Below are positions 1 to 14,403 of a DNA stretch of 64,000 nucleotides, in pieces. Position 1 is the first letter of the stretch. Every line of letters starts with the position of its first letter. The stretch lies in contig CAUYUJ010020601.1 in the NCBI GenBank assembly GCA_963575745.1, forward strand, positions 1 to 64,000, read 5' to 3'. A model generated the notes under the pieces. The model saw only the letters and a program-made list of their open reading frames with translations, made no database searches and was not told the DNA's origin. A program made the position numbers and the translations under genes. This stretch comes from Prorocentrum cordatum (lineage: Eukaryota > Sar > Dinophyceae > Prorocentrales > Prorocentraceae).

Positions 1-35
1 TGTGTGGGCTGGCTCCTGTTTGGGAGGAGGGGTCG

Positions 36-160
36 GGATAACGATGATGATGATGATGGTGTTGATGGCGACGATCATGATGATGACGATGCCTATGTGA
101 TGATGCTGTTGGTGATGACGGTGATGATGATGACGGCGACAACGGCGATGATGATAAAAG
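36..160. repeat. GATGAT-type microsatellite
   Basis: Imperfect GAT/GAC trinucleotide tract. It opens an acidic-looking reading frame on the plus strand and a hydrophobic one on the minus strand; neither has other protein character, so I treat them as artefacts of the repeat. The stretch from here to position 554 holds no recognisable gene, only the GC-rich motif of the type GGCCCCAAGAGGGC that recurs elsewhere in the window. Confidence 0.7.
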
Positions 161-554
161 CACGGCTCCAGGAGGACCCAAAATCCAAAGACGGCATATA
201 AGAGAAGCCCCAAGCAGTTTCCCAAAGAGTCCCCGAGATGGACCAGAAGAGGGAACCCATGACGCCCGAGACTGCCCCAAGGTAAGTCTCACATGATAGG
301 GCAATGGTGCCGGCGCTCGCTGATTGACGATGGGGCCCCATGACGGCCCCAAGATCTTCAAAGGAGGGGCCGTAATGGCCCTCAGGGGGGGCTGCGACAA
401 CTCTAACGCCTTGATGTGGGCCCTCAGAGGGGGGCCAAGAGCCCCACGTGCCATACGGGGTCATGCTGGAGCCCTCTGGGCAACGGGAGGGGGCTTGGGC
501 TGACCCTCCCGTGTCGCGGCCTACGTGGTGGGGCGGCGGAGGGCCGATGTGGCG

Positions 555-2705
555 CTATATGTCTGCTGACCTCGCTTGGTCTTCCTCGGAGGTCTCCCGC
601 GGGCCCCCGCCGCGGCTGCGATCGCGATGGGGGGAAGTGGATCGCACCGCATGCGGGGGCTTGTTTTTTGCTATTTTGCTGGACCCGTGCGACAGCTGAT
701 CAACAACCATTCGGAGCTTGGGGGTGAGCAGTACTTGTGAAACTTGGCCAACGTCGGCCTGAAAAGAACAGCAAGACTCGAGCACGCATGATCCGTGCAC
801 CAATCGTGGCACATCTTTAACTATACATGTCACATGCGTGGGCGTGCGGTCGACAACTTCCCATTGGGCAACACAACAAATGAGATCTCCGCACGCTGTC
901 GCATGGAAATAGAGCAATCCAAAACCAAAGCTCCCATCGTCAAGATAAAACGACACTGCGTCGCCCATGCACACAACCCTGCAATGTATATAAGCGGATT
1001 TCGCTGTCATGACAGATGCACCATGCGGCAAAACCATTGCAGGCGATAGTGCGTCCATCAATTTCTCCCCAGCGGGCCTGGGCTCCAAAAGGTCTTCGTG
1101 GGCCAACGGGTTTCTCAAGTCGTGGATGTGCTGCACCGTCGCTGCTTCGACCAACCCTTTGTCGAACCCCGTCGTGTTACGACGGGGTTCGGCGAAGCGT
1201 TTGAGGACGCGGTGCTTCCTCTCCATGAGGAAGCACCCTAGGAGCTTGCCGTGATCCAACAATTGTTTCGGCAAGTGCATGCACCAGTGCGACTTTGGTT
1301 TCCAAAGCTCCTCGCCGCGCGCGTCTTTATGTGCACTTAAATGTCGCATGATGGCACCGCCTAGCGCACACGGGTCGACACTTCCCGCGTTGACTACAGA
1401 AAGCATGGAGACCACCTCGCACAGGCGGAGGGCGCTCTCAACCTCCAGTTTGCAAACGCCATCCCCGACGAGATCCTGGAGATACTTCTCCAAGATGGGG
1501 GTGGCCGCGAGCTGCTCGCTAGCAGACCCCCCAAGCGAAAAACTGTTGCTTCCTTTGCACAGCTTCTTTGCTGTCGGGTAGCCGCGTGGAAAGTTCCAAT
1601 GCTGGACGTACGCATCGAACATCTGTCCTCCCAACTTGTGTGTACCCAGTCTGTGCAGCAACTCTCTTGCTTCGTTTATACAAATACCGTCCACGAGGTA
1701 GATGTGCATGTAATCCCAGCGCCACAAAGAAATGCATCTGATATCAAGCGATGCATCTTGAAGTAGGCCTTCCGCTATATAGTTAAACCCGAACCAAGCT
1801 TCTAAGTCATCCAGCGCATCGGGATCGGACGCTGACGCTTCGGCGAGCCTTCTTTGAATAGATTTCACCGAATCGTCCGTGTGAAGTTGGATCTTATCAA
1901 ACTCCAAACACGTCGAGCTGACGAGGAAACCTGTCGGATCTGGCAATAAAACACTGTTCTTCGAAACTACATTGGCGCACATCACGCAACACTTATGACC
2001 ACCGCTTCCTTTGACGTGGGTTGTGTACTTATGCGCCCGTTCATCTTGAATGAACATAGATATACCACCAAACAATAATCTCTGATTGTCTTCGCCTGGA
2101 ATTCTAAACGAAATGCCATTTCGTAGATCGTGTGAGTCGGGTGCGCCCATGAACACTTTTATCAGATATCTCCACAACTGCGAAAGACCACCAGGAAGAC
2201 GGTCGACCTCCGACTGCCGAAGAGCGCAGATGGTAAACCAACAGTATTCACTAGACAACGCATCGTTTGGGAAATCGTTCAGCGTCCAATATATTGCCTG
2301 CGTGCGCCTGAAATTGGCTGTGCTGGGCTGGTTCCCAGGTGTTACTTCATCTGATTACAGCACCAGATGCAACCTGTCTCGTGACAAATCGAGCGTCTTG
2401 CTCAGCAGATCTTTGAACTCTGCTGACGCCTTACAAGCCACCTCCAAGAACCCAAGCGGGTGCTGGATGTAAGCGTAAACTGGCGCCCCTGACGGCACTG
2501 GGATCTTGATCCCCTGCACAAGACGGCCGAACGAGGTCTCTTGGTACGCAACTGATTTCGCGGCCGAGCTCAAGGCGTAAGTGCTGTAGGCCTCGGGCAG
2601 GCCTTGCGTCGACAGCTCATGGAGAAGCTTTGACAACGCAGAGTTCGATATGAACGAATCTCTACCCAAGTGTGCAAGCTTCCTCCGCTTATCGGCCACC
2701 GACAT
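555..2705 (-). pseudogene. Spliced-leader retrogene of a transposase-like protein, broken by one stop
   Basis: A single minus-strand frame of 717 codons runs from the ATG at 2705 (MSVADKRRKL) to a stop at 555 without introns. It is interrupted only by one in-frame TAA at 2357-2355, and the same frame resumes directly after it. The ATG lies one base after a spliced-leader relic, so the locus was probably copied from a mature trans-spliced mRNA and reinserted. Possible domain clues: a CxxC pair (CCVMCANVV), a WRWDYMHIYLVDG block, and a C-terminal W-KPKSHWCMHLP...LMERKHRVLKRF block. These resemble the DDE core and HLP/ERKH region of tnp2/Plavaka-type (CMC superfamily) transposases; that assignment is from memory of the family pattern and only moderate. 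The last 50 or so residues (RSTSPHRDRSRGGG onward) look like readthrough into flanking DNA. If the TAA is real the copy is dead or makes a 116-residue product. Confidence 0.72.
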
Positions 2706-2706
2706 A

Positions 2707-2731
2707 CTTGAGCCAAAATGGCTATATACGG
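2707..2731 (-). promoter_or_regulatory. Dinoflagellate spliced-leader relic
   Basis: Read on the minus strand this is CCGTA-TATA-GCC followed by ATTTTGGCTCAAG. It matches the dinoflagellate spliced leader CCGTAGCCATTTTGGCTCAAG apart from a 4-base TATA insertion after CCGTA; the 17-base block AGCCATTTTGGCTCAAG is exact. It sits one base upstream of the ATG of the retrogene at 2705. A leader sequence encoded in the genome next to a gene is the known signature of mRNA reintegration in dinoflagellates. Confidence 0.9.
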
Positions 2732-2739
2732 GCACCCCG

Positions 2740-4140
2740 TGAGCCCTCGCACGTGGGGGTTCTAGGAGGGGGTGGGGCAGGGCGGGGAGGGGGGAGGTGC
2801 ATCCCCCCCTCCACCTTCACATATACGCGCCCCGCCGCGGCGAGGTGACAACTCTCGGCCGATGGGTCTAACTCAATGCGTTGGTCGCCTTGACGCTTTT
2901 GGGAGCCCACGCGCCACCCCCCTTCGGGGCAATCTTGGAGCCATCTGAGGGGCCCAAGGAGACAGAGCCAATCTAGGGCCCATAGAGGGCCCTCACGACG
3001 CCAAGGGTCCAACTCTGGGAGCCTTGCAGCTCTTGGGGAGGGGGACATACATGCCCCCCCCCCTTCCCCCCCCCCCCCTCCTCCCGCCGCGCCCCCCTTT
3101 TCACGGGTTTACCTTTGGGCACAAGGGGCCCAAGATGGTGCCGAGAGTGATTCCAGGGAGGCCCGATCGAAGCATTAGTGTAGCCATCGGGCACTATTGG
3201 AGCCTTCTTGATCCCCTCGCGGGGCCCCCATGATGCGCCCTCGCGGGTCCTTGTTGGGCGCCGAGAGGGTTTCAAGAGGGCCCCGAGAGGGGCCCGCCGA
3301 CGTGTCCCTTGGGCCCCACAACATCCCCCTTCACAAAAAAAAAACGATAGCACCAGGAGGCACCCGAACAGGCACCAAAGTAGTCAGGAACACATGTTAG
3401 CACAACGGCGGAACGCTGTTCCTGGCCATTGGCTCTCTCAGAGCCACAAGCGGCATGAGAGAGATATGTCAACCTACATGCTAACATATAGTGAGGATGC
3501 GTTGGGCCCCGAACGGTTCTATGAGTGGGCCAATAGGGAAGCGCAAGAGGGCCCCAAGAGGGCACCGCGAGGGACCCACGACTAAGCCATGACCATGAGG
3601 CACCCTCCTAGGGCCATGTAGCCACCCCCTACATGATCATGGCGCCATCTTGGGGCCATGTTGGGTCACCCCATCGGGGCCCTCTTGGAGCCATCTTGGG
3701 TCAGTCGTGACGCCCCCTTGGGGCAAAGTTGGGCGCGTCGCAACGTTCCCCTTGCCAGCCCCTCCTCCTCCATCTCCCCCATATCCTCCGCCTCCTCTTC
3801 CATCTGGATTGGCGTCCCTCCCAGCGGCGAGGAGGTGAGGGGGGGGAGCGGGCGCGCCAGGCATTAGTTGTCGATGAAGACGGATGGAAGGGAGTGGGCG
3901 GATGTCAGATGTGGCGCGATGGGGCCAATCTTGCCGCCCCCTCGCCTCCCGCATTGGCGAGAAAGCGGGGAGGACATTGAGCTCTCAAGCGAGCGCGGCG
4001 AGGCGAGGCGGCTCTCGGGCGAGCGCGGCGAGGCGAGGCGACACTCACACGTCGAGGCGTGTGTAACCCCTGTAAGACGGCGGCCTGCGGCTCCTCGGGA
4101 GTTGCCCTGTCTGCACCTCGCGCATGGTGCATGGCGAAGC
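2740..4140. other. Gene-free GC-rich stretch with dispersed GGGCCCCAAGAGGG-type motifs
   Basis: No frame here shows protein character. The sequence is C-rich (run of C around 3055-3078) and carries many variants of a short motif of the type GGCCCCAAGAGGGC. That motif also recurs at 330-480, 18,430-18,520 and 22,380-22,450, so it is a dispersed repeat rather than local. Short inverted arms around CATGTTAGCA (about 3,391) and TGCTAACATA (about 3,479) suggest a small degenerate fold-back element. Confidence 0.5.
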
Positions 4141-4147
4141 GCAATCC

Positions 4148-4319
4148 CTCTTGAGGAGGAGGATGGGGAGGAGGAGGATGAGGAGGAGGAGGAGGGGGGG
4201 CGGATTCGGAGATGGGGAGGAGGAGGAGGAGGAGGGATGAGGAGGGAAGAGGAGGAGGGAGGAGGAGGGATGAGGAGGGAAGAGGAGGAGGAAGGGGGAG
4301 GAGGAGGGGTGAGGAGGGA

Positions 4320-4350
<31 letters not shown>

Positions 4351-4431
4351 GAGGAGGAGGAGGAGGAGGAGGAGGAGGGGGAGGAGGAGGAGGGGGAGGA
4401 GGAGGGGGAGGAGGGGGAGGAGGTACGGCCT
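4148..4431. repeat. (GGA)n purine tract
   Basis: About 280 bp of GGA/GAGGAGGA repeats on the plus strand. Reading frames across it give poly-Glu, poly-Gly or poly-Ser/Pro depending on frame and strand, which is the pattern of a trinucleotide repeat and not of a gene. Confidence 0.9.
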
Positions 4432-4875
4432 GATCCTCCCGCGGGCAGTGTTATTCTGGACATCCTTGCGGTGCAGGTACGCCTTCCAGCTTTGCTGACG
4501 GGCCTCACTGTCTTTGTTCGTTGCCGTCGCTCAGGATTTCTTCTGCTTAATGCTTTGTTTGGTTGTAGTTGCTTTTGTTTTTTTTTGTTTTTTTTTTGTC
4601 GGGGCAGCCTCGTCCCTAGTGGGGTCCCCGCTCAGGAAACCGCGCTTCACCTTGTCGTGCAGTCTCCTACGCCTGATGTGTGCGTATTCTTCCTCTTCGG
4701 CCATGTCTTTCAGGAATGTGTCCTAGTTCTGTTTTTGCTCGCCGTATTCCACATCTGTCTCTGAATCCTCCTACTCCTCCTTCTCCTCCTCAGCCGCCTC
4801 CTTGACATCCTTCGCCGATGCTGCCGTCTCCCTCTGGTGTTTGGCCGCTCTCTGGTTGGCCCCCCTGGCAGTTGG

Positions 4876-5003
4876 GTTGCCAACGGCACGCCCACGCATA
4901 TCTTGATCAGGTCGACCGCACAGGCCCAATGCAGAGTCGGCGCAGCCGACCCTGGGCCCAAGATCGCCCTGACCAAGATCTGCGTGGACGTGCAGTTGGC
5001 AAC
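4876..5003. repeat. Fold-back element with 39-nt inverted arms
   Basis: The left arm 4876-4914 begins GTTGCCAACGGCACG. The reverse complement of the right arm 4965-5003 begins GTTGCCAACTGCACG. The arms match at 34 of 39 positions by eye and are separated by a 50-bp GC-rich spacer. No coding capacity. This is consistent with a small MITE or other fold-back repeat; no target-site duplication is obvious. Confidence 0.6.
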
Positions 5004-5267
5004 CCCCTGTCCGCGCGTTCTCGTTGGCCCGCCCCTCTGGTGTCGAGCGGTGTCTCGACCTCCCCCATGAGCACATGGGTGCCAGCCCCCCCCCCCCCCG
5101 TTCGCGAGCCAGACGCGGTTGCCCGCAAGACAGATGGGGGGGAGGTCTCCACGCACCCCTCCCCCATCCCTCTACCCAAGGGGCTTGCGCCATGCCCGCC
5201 AACCCCTCCTCCTCACCCGTGTCCTCCGCCTCATCGCTCCTCGCCCCCCGCCCGCCTCACCATCACC

Positions 5268-5375
5268 CTCGTACTCATCATCAGCAGCAGCAGCATCATC
5301 GCCATCATCATCACCATCATCATCAGCATCAGCAGCAGCATCATCATCATCATCATCATCATCGTGTTCATCCCC
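5268..5375. repeat. (CAT)n / (CAG)n microsatellite
   Basis: Interrupted CAT, CAG and ATC trinucleotide repeats, ending in a pure (CAT)n block near 5340-5365. The poly-His and poly-Ser frames over it are repeat translations. Confidence 0.85.
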
Positions 5376-5690
5376 CCATCCTCTTCCTCCACCACCTGCC
5401 CATCCCCATCCCTCTCCTATAACCAACTGCTCCGCAGCCCATCCAACGGGGCCCACCCTAGATGGGTGATTTCGGGGCCCGTCCGATGGCCCCGATGGCG
5501 CCCTTCGGCGTCGCAAAGATCAACCGAACGCGCTTTCTGACAGATCGCATCCCGCGGGAGTTTGCACTGCGTGGACGGCCACACGGCGCCATCAAAGAGC
5601 AACGCCGACCTAGGCAACAATCGCACTGGCTTCAGAACCCCATCGAAACCAGTGCCCCGAGTATCTGCTGCTACGGCAGACACAGCTGGC

Positions 5691-8100
<2,410 letters not shown>

Positions 8101-8151
8101 CCCACCACGCGCGACAGCGAAAAGGCCGGAGAACCGGATGCCGCGGCCCAA

Positions 8152-8169
8152 TTCAGCCAAAAGGCTACG
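8152..8169 (-). promoter_or_regulatory. Degenerate spliced-leader relic upstream of gene B
   Basis: Minus strand reads CGTAGCC-TTTTGGCTGAA. Compared with the spliced leader CCGTAGCCATTTTGGCTCAAG it lacks the first C and one A and changes CTCAAG to CTGAAT; the rest matches. It lies about 50 nt before the ATG at 8100. This suggests that gene B also passed through a trans-spliced mRNA and later regained an intron, or that the 5' end was recombined with a cDNA. Confidence 0.6.
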
Positions 8170-8510
8170 AGAGACGTGCACACGCACGAGGAGTCACACA
8201 GCGCCGCAAGAGGAGGACGGAGGATGATATTATGTCGTAAGGGAGGAAGTGCGATGCGTGAATCAAGAGATAGTCTCGATCGAAAGCCTGTTCTGTGAGT
8301 TACGTACGAGGTAGTCTCGAGCGAGAGCCGCGCCCATATCATACTACAACATAGTGTTATATGTTGTTTGACAAGGAGACCAGAAACGTGTAGTTACCAT
8401 CTGTATGGGGCCCAAGAGGGCTGGATCCGCACACGCTCTCACCCAACCCCCAGGACCAACTAGGGAGGTCAAAGGCTGAGCTCACACTCGTGATGCCCAC
8501 ACCTCGGGTG

Positions 8511-8704
8511 TGCGAGTCCCTGTGGGGGGGTTCGCACACCTGGCCCCAGCCCCCCCACAGGGGTTGGAACAATTGTCCGAGTCCCCACGGCCTTACTTGA
8601 GCACACCTGGTCTGCCCTAAGCAGCCGCTGGGGTTGGGACAATTGTCCCAACCCCTGTGGGGGGGCTGGGGCCAGGTGTGCAAACCCCCCCCTGGGGACT
8701 CGCA
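8511..8704. repeat. Fold-back element with 68-nt inverted arms
   Basis: The left arm 8511-8578 starts TGCGAGTCCCTGTGGGGGG and ends ACAATTGTCC. The right arm 8637-8704 is its near-perfect reverse complement. The spacer is about 58 bp. At the inner edge of the right arm GGTTGGGACAATTGTCCC continues into a complete local palindrome (8632-8653). Non-coding; best described as a MITE or snapback repeat. Confidence 0.75.
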
Positions 8705-9478
8705 CACCTCGGTCGGTTCCACGCTCGAGGGTAAGTACGCTCGGGGTCTGCTACAACATTGCTCTGGTGAACGGATGTTCATCCGCAGATGCTCTGATCA
8801 GATCGCACATGCTGTCTCGTGTTCCCCCCCCCTCGCCCCTCGCCCATATGGCCACCCCCCTGCCCCGACCCCCCACTTTGTCGCCCCGTGACGGAGGGCG
8901 AGTGCCGCGAGAGCGGGTGATAGGACGGAGCGGGCGGGGTGGAGGGGGCGGAGCGATAGGGCAAATGGTCGAGGAAGGGGGCGGGTGATGAGGGATGGGG
9001 AAGTGGAAGTGAGGATGAGGCGGGATTGGACGGAGGAAGTGAGGAGAAGGAATGCCCCAACATAGGGCTGCTTGCGTCTCCGTTCACCCTCGACGGGACA
9101 CCTGAAGAACCCGCCCACTTCTGCTCTACCCTTCAACTTGCAACGCCACCGAATCACCATCAACACTGCTTTCCTTCCTCGGTAGCGGAGCCAAGTGGCA
9201 CACACAATTCAAACGCTAACAGGCTGGCGCCAAACGATTGCCTGGTCGGTCGACCATGAGGGCCGACTGTACGCGGGCCACTCATCCCCGTGGTGCGATG
9301 CAGTGCGCGCCATGGCGCTCCACTGAGTGCAGCCCCACTGCAAACGAAGAGCGGCACAGCGCAACACATCAGGCAGCCAGCAGCGCAGTGAGAACACCTG
9401 CATGTTCACGCACGAATTATGGTCATGGATCGCCCGCATCTTGGTTAGCTGGGGGCTCATCGACCACTCCCTCACAAT

Positions 9479-10152
9479 GGTGCGTGCTCAGCCCTGAACG
9501 CAGCGCACACCTTCGCCATCTTCTGGACACGCGAGAGAAAGTCTGGACCTGGTTTCACTTTCGTGCTTTTGGTATGCCACCTCTTGTTAGCAAAATACTG
9601 GGTCCTCACACAGCTGCGATGCGCGACCCAAGTCACGAACGGGACGTTCACTGTAGGGACGACAGGGGGGCCTCCATCCTCGCCGCTCGGCTCACCATCG
9701 GCGATCATCTTCAGGTTCGCGTCCGTGAGGTGGACGGCAAGCGTGGCCCGATGCAGAGCTGCGGTCAAAACCCACATCTTGTAAGACGAGCCATCCTGGA
9801 GATTGACCGTGATTCCGACTGCCTCGCTGATCTCATCGAACATATGTTTCCTAGGGCGCTTTGGGATAGACTCGGGGCTGCTGCTTGCATCGCGGTCGCC
9901 TAGCGGGTCGTCCTTCTGACTCAGGGCAGCCATGAGCTTGTCCGTCGCAGTGTTCCTCGGCCACACCAACGTCTCGAGCATGGGCCAGTTCCCGTTCAGC
10001 ACCTGCGCACACTTGTGGTTCGACCGATCGATGTGTACGTATTCGCGACCACCAACAACCTCCACTTTTGCAACCCATCCCCCGCTCGGCGGAGTATCAG
10101 GCTCAACCGATATCAGCGCATATCTCCGTGCGATGCACACCATCGGTAGGTA
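9479..10152 (-). CDS. Exon of an unrecognised protein gene (gene E)
   Basis: The minus frame from about 10152 to 9479 has protein-like composition: ISVEPDTPPSGGWVAKVEVVGG, then DEISEAVGITVNLQDGSSYKMWV, then a segment with VTWVAHRSCVRTQYFANKRWHTK that looks like a small beta-rich domain, and a helical end (VQKMAKVCAAFRAEHAP). It closes at a good GT donor (CATT|GTGAGG) at about 9479, so it is probably an internal exon. The start is not visible; the frame upstream of the LPMVCIARRY segment loses protein character near 10150. I cannot name the family. It is unlikely to belong to gene B, which has its own leader relic and start 1.4 kb downstream. Confidence 0.5.
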
Positions 10153-11264
10153 GTCACGGACGTGCGTGCGTGGTAGCGGTGGCCAAAGGCAGGATGGTCG
10201 GGCACAAGCTTGAACCAAAATGCCGACGAGACGAACGACGGTGCGCATGGATTCCGCGCCACTGTCCACACGTCTTCCCATGCACCCCCAAAGTCGCCGT
10301 CGATGCGACCACCGCCCTGTATACAATGCCTCGGCCCAGAGCCCGACGGCCCGATATGGCCGACTGGTCACGCTGCGGCGTGGCCCAAGTACATCAACGA
10401 ACGCCGCCCGAGAGACCAAGACCCACCATCACGGAGACACACAACACATCAACGTGTCGCACGCGTTCTCGGCGCCAACCTTGGAGCGTATTGGAGCCAT
10501 CTTTGAAGCATCGGATGCCTCGGTGCACCGTCTCGCTGAATCTGAGCGACGCGCCGTGTCCCCGCGCGGTCCCCTGTACCCCCAGATTCTGGAGGAATGA
10601 TAATCCCACCACGCTGTTTGGGACCAAGTGGTATGTAAGTTTAAAACATACTGTCGTACGGGGCCAATCGGGGGATCTACATGTCGATGATGGCGCCATA
10701 TGGTTTGAAGATGACGCCGCTGCTTTCGCGGTGGCTTCGGCGCACAGCACATCATAGCATAGCATCACTGAGGATCCGAGCGGCGGAGTGGTGGCGCAAG
10801 CCCTTTCGTGGCACGTTCCAAAACGCCTGGTGCGTTACAGTTGTCCTGCCAAGGCAGTGGTGGTGCTGCATGTTTGCTTGTTTTTGGATGATTGCATGTG
10901 TGCGCCGTGGTGCGCGCGCCCTTCGCGCGTCTCGGCCGACGGGCTACTCGCCAACATATGAGGCCCGAAACAGCATCGCGACACGGGGCGTGGGCCACCG
11001 AGGGCCCGCGCAGGGCGGCCCCATGACCCTCGGGACCTACAACACGCTGTTTAGGTCTTGACCCCTACGTCGTCACTCTCCTCCTTCTCGCTCTGCATAT
11101 CATCCATCCCGTCCGCCCCCCTGCAACCTAATAGTCGTCCCCCCTCCTGCTCCTCACCCTACACCCTCCCTATACCCCCACTCCATCCTGTCTCTTCGCA
11201 GAGATGTGGATGAGCCGAGACTTCCCCAGCAATGCAGGGCAATGGCGAACAGAAAACATTTCGA

Positions 11265-14090
11265 TATAGGTTTTAGATAGGTTCAAAAGTAGGTTCGGGA
11301 GATAGGTTCGCAAGCATAGTAGGTTCCAGGAAGAAGGTGCAACGCGCGGGGAAAACGTGTCATCGGGCAGATAGCCTCCCGTTACTGGGTTTGCCAAAGC
11401 GCGTCGGCGCAAATGCCGCGGGCAGCTAAGTTGGCGAAGCGAATTCGCCAAACTAGCCCTGGCGAGTGCACCCGGGGACGTTCCCTGGCCGCGGTAACCT
11501 CGCCAAGAAGGTTTGCAATGAAAAACGGCGTCAGGGCTGCATTTCAGGCAGGGGCCGCGACACTTTTCGCGCGATGCACCCTCGGGCACTAAACATAGAA
11601 AATCAACGAGAGCGGCTGCGGAGAAGACCTCCGAAAACACGACCCGCCAGAAAAGCAGTCACGACGATGGGCGACCCAAAAATCAATTCGGGCAGCCCCA
11701 GCAACTGGCACGGCGAACAACGCAACTCAAGGATTCCCGGACAAGCCGGGCCGCCACCAACAATAACCCCGTACCAATACCGTGCCCCGGCGGGGTTCGG
11801 ACACGCCATGGCTCCTCCTCATTATCACGGCCGCCCCGCCCAAGGTCATTCTGCCCTCCCCAAAGCCACTCGTTATCAATCACATCATGCTTCCCATCAT
11901 CGCCCCCCTTGCCTCACCATCCTCCCCCTCGTCAGCCGCAGCGTCCACGTTCTCATCCTCCTGCCCCCGATCCTCCCCGCCCTCCCCGCCCCCCCCTCCT
12001 CCTCCTCCTCCTCCTCCTCCTCCTCCCCCCTCCTCCTCCTCCCCCTCATATTCCCCATCTTGTTCCTACCTTTTCCCCCTCATCCCCCCTTCATCCGCCC
12101 CTCATCCTCCGCCCGATCCTCCGGGTCCTCTTGGTCCTCCTCCTCCTACTCCTCTCTCCTGTTCCTCCTTCCTCCTGGCCCTCCGTTTCCTCGACCTGGC
12201 TCTCCTCCTCCTCCTCCTCTTCTTCCTCCTCCACATCCTCCTCCCGGCTCTCCTCATCCACCTCCTCCTCCTCCTCCTCTCCCATTCCTCTTCCTCCTCC
12301 TCCTCCTCCCCCACATTCTCCTCCACCTCCTCCTCCTCCTACCTTCAATCCCTGACCTTCCATGCTTCCGAAAACAGTTTGAAGTAGGTTTGAAATAGGT
12401 TTGAAGTAGGTTTGAAGTAGGTTCGAAGTAGGTTTGAAGTAGGTTTGAAGTAGGTTTGAAGTAGGTTTGAAGTAGGTTTGAAGTAGGTTTGAAGTAGGTT
12501 TGAAACCTACTTTGAGGCCTCCGAAACCTACTTTGAGGCTCCTAAAACCTATTTTGAAGCCTCCGAAACCTACTTTGCGCTACCGAAAACCTACTTTTGG
12601 AATCCGGAAACCTTCTTTGGAACCTACTTTGCAAAAACAAATTCTGCAAACCTACTTTCCGACCTACTTTGGGGGCGCGGTTCCTTGAAACATCAGCACA
12701 CGCTTGCCCGAGCCTTTCCCAGAAGTCGCCCCCGGGGGCGGCGCGCCAAAAAAGGAATCTGCGAAGTACCCCCAGAAGGTGAGCAAACCCAAAACACTTG
12801 TAGGTTGCCCCCGACAGGCGGGAGCCCCCCAAAGGGGGCGGTCTCCCCCCCCCCCCGAGGGTCGAGGATCGAGCGCGATTTCGCTGTCGGGCGACAAGCG
12901 AACGTACCGCGACAGGACAGGGCCTTTTGGCAGCCCCCCCGCTGGCGGGCAGGGGGCCGCCGCCTGGCGCCCTAGGTTCTTCAGAAACCAAACCTGATGC
13001 GGCCGCCCCCCGCCCCCCGGGGCCCCTCCGGGCCCGGCCCGACGGAGGCGCCACTCCCCTTCCGTTTCTCTTTCCTCCTCCCACCTCTCTCCACCTCCTC
13101 TCCTCTTTCACGCGTCCTCATTATTCCAGCCTCCCTCCACCTCCTCCCCCCGGAAACGCCACCTCCCCCCTACCCGCCTTCTGGAGCCCCCCACCCTCCC
13201 GTTTCTGACCTTCTTAACCTTCCTGGTCCTCCCTCTCGCCCCCCCCCTCTCCCTTGCTCGGGCCCGCGGCCCTCGCCCCGCCCTCCATGCCCCACTTCCC
13301 GCTGTGGTCAGACCAAGGGGGAAACGCAATGCCCCCAGATCTCAGGACGGAGGTGGTTTAGAGCGCTTCCTGTTCCAACAACCCCCAGTCTTCCCTTCGG
13401 GGATGGATGCGCCCCTCCCCCCCCCTCCTTCCGGGGCCTGCAATGGGGGGCGGCGGATCGGTGGAGCGCCCGGGACGGTCAAAGATAGAGCCGGCATGAC
13501 CTCGCAGAATGCAACGCGGTCTCACAGATGGTTCAAGATAGCCCAAGATGGATCAACATTGTTTCCCGCATGCTCCAAGAAACCCAAATACCGCTCCGAG
13601 ACCGCCCCAAGCGGCCGCGGAGCCACCCAATAACACCCCCGAGAAGCCGAAATCTTTCCAAATCGTACGAGACACGAATGAATTGGGCCTTTTGGTCCAT
13701 GCGCTTCCGAAGACTTTGGAAGCCTGAAGATAAGCCCCGAAGGAGTCCAGAAGAACCCAAGACAGCGCACTTCACGAATTACTCGGCTGGCTTGCTAGCA
13801 GAAGCCGCGCCTTGCCGGCGGCATTCCAGCATTTCCCCGAGAAGCTTGTTTGGAAAATATCATTACTGACCCGATCCCGACAAGTTACTTTTGATATTGT
13901 GTTCCCGACAACCTTTCCTGGAAAGCTACTTTTGCACATGAATGTCGCATTCCTTTCCCCTGAAAGTTTCTCGCGGCAATCGGTTTCGCCATCCTTTCCC
14001 TTCGAGTTACCTGCGCCGACCACTGTTGCCAGGCGCGCTGCAGACCTACTTCGCCGACCTACTTCAGGAGCTACTCTAAACCTACTTCAT
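11265..14090. repeat. Arrays of a GTAGGTTTGAA-type 10-bp repeat that switch strand
   Basis: Three blocks share one short unit. 11,265-11,345 has degenerate TAGGTTC/TAGATAGGTTC. 12,372-12,505 has about a dozen tandem GTAGGTTTGAA units; directly after it (12,505-12,680) the same unit appears inverted as AAACCTACTTTG with variable 4-5 bp linkers. 14,042-14,090 has inverted CCTACTTC units. The intervening DNA is C-rich (for example C run near 12,846) or (CCT)n around 11,995-12,340. Overall the units point in from the left and out on the right, as in a large fold-back element. No gene recognised. Confidence 0.55.
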
Positions 14091-14403
14091 TTGTTTTGCG
14101 CCTCAAACAAGCCCTGCATTCAAAGGGAAGTCTCGGTGGATGAGGCCGAGAAGGGACATTGGGGCGGAGGGTGTTCTGTCAGAACGGCGTCGCCTGCTGC
14201 AACAGCCCAGGCGCGCAATGCAGCGATCGGTGCTGCAAACGGGCACGGGCGAAACTCGCCCGCTGCGCGGAACTGAGGCCTGCCCACGCGACGGCTGATT
14301 CGCATGATATATTGTGTTGTTGGGGCTCGTTTGGTCCTGGGGTGCCTGGTTGCCCGCGTGGAGGCCATGAAAAAAAAACAGCATGCTCTGAAGCGTCAAG
14401 GGC

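Noticed and set aside
4148-4431. Poly-Glu, poly-Gly and poly-Ser frames
   Set aside because: Repeat translation of (GGA)n.
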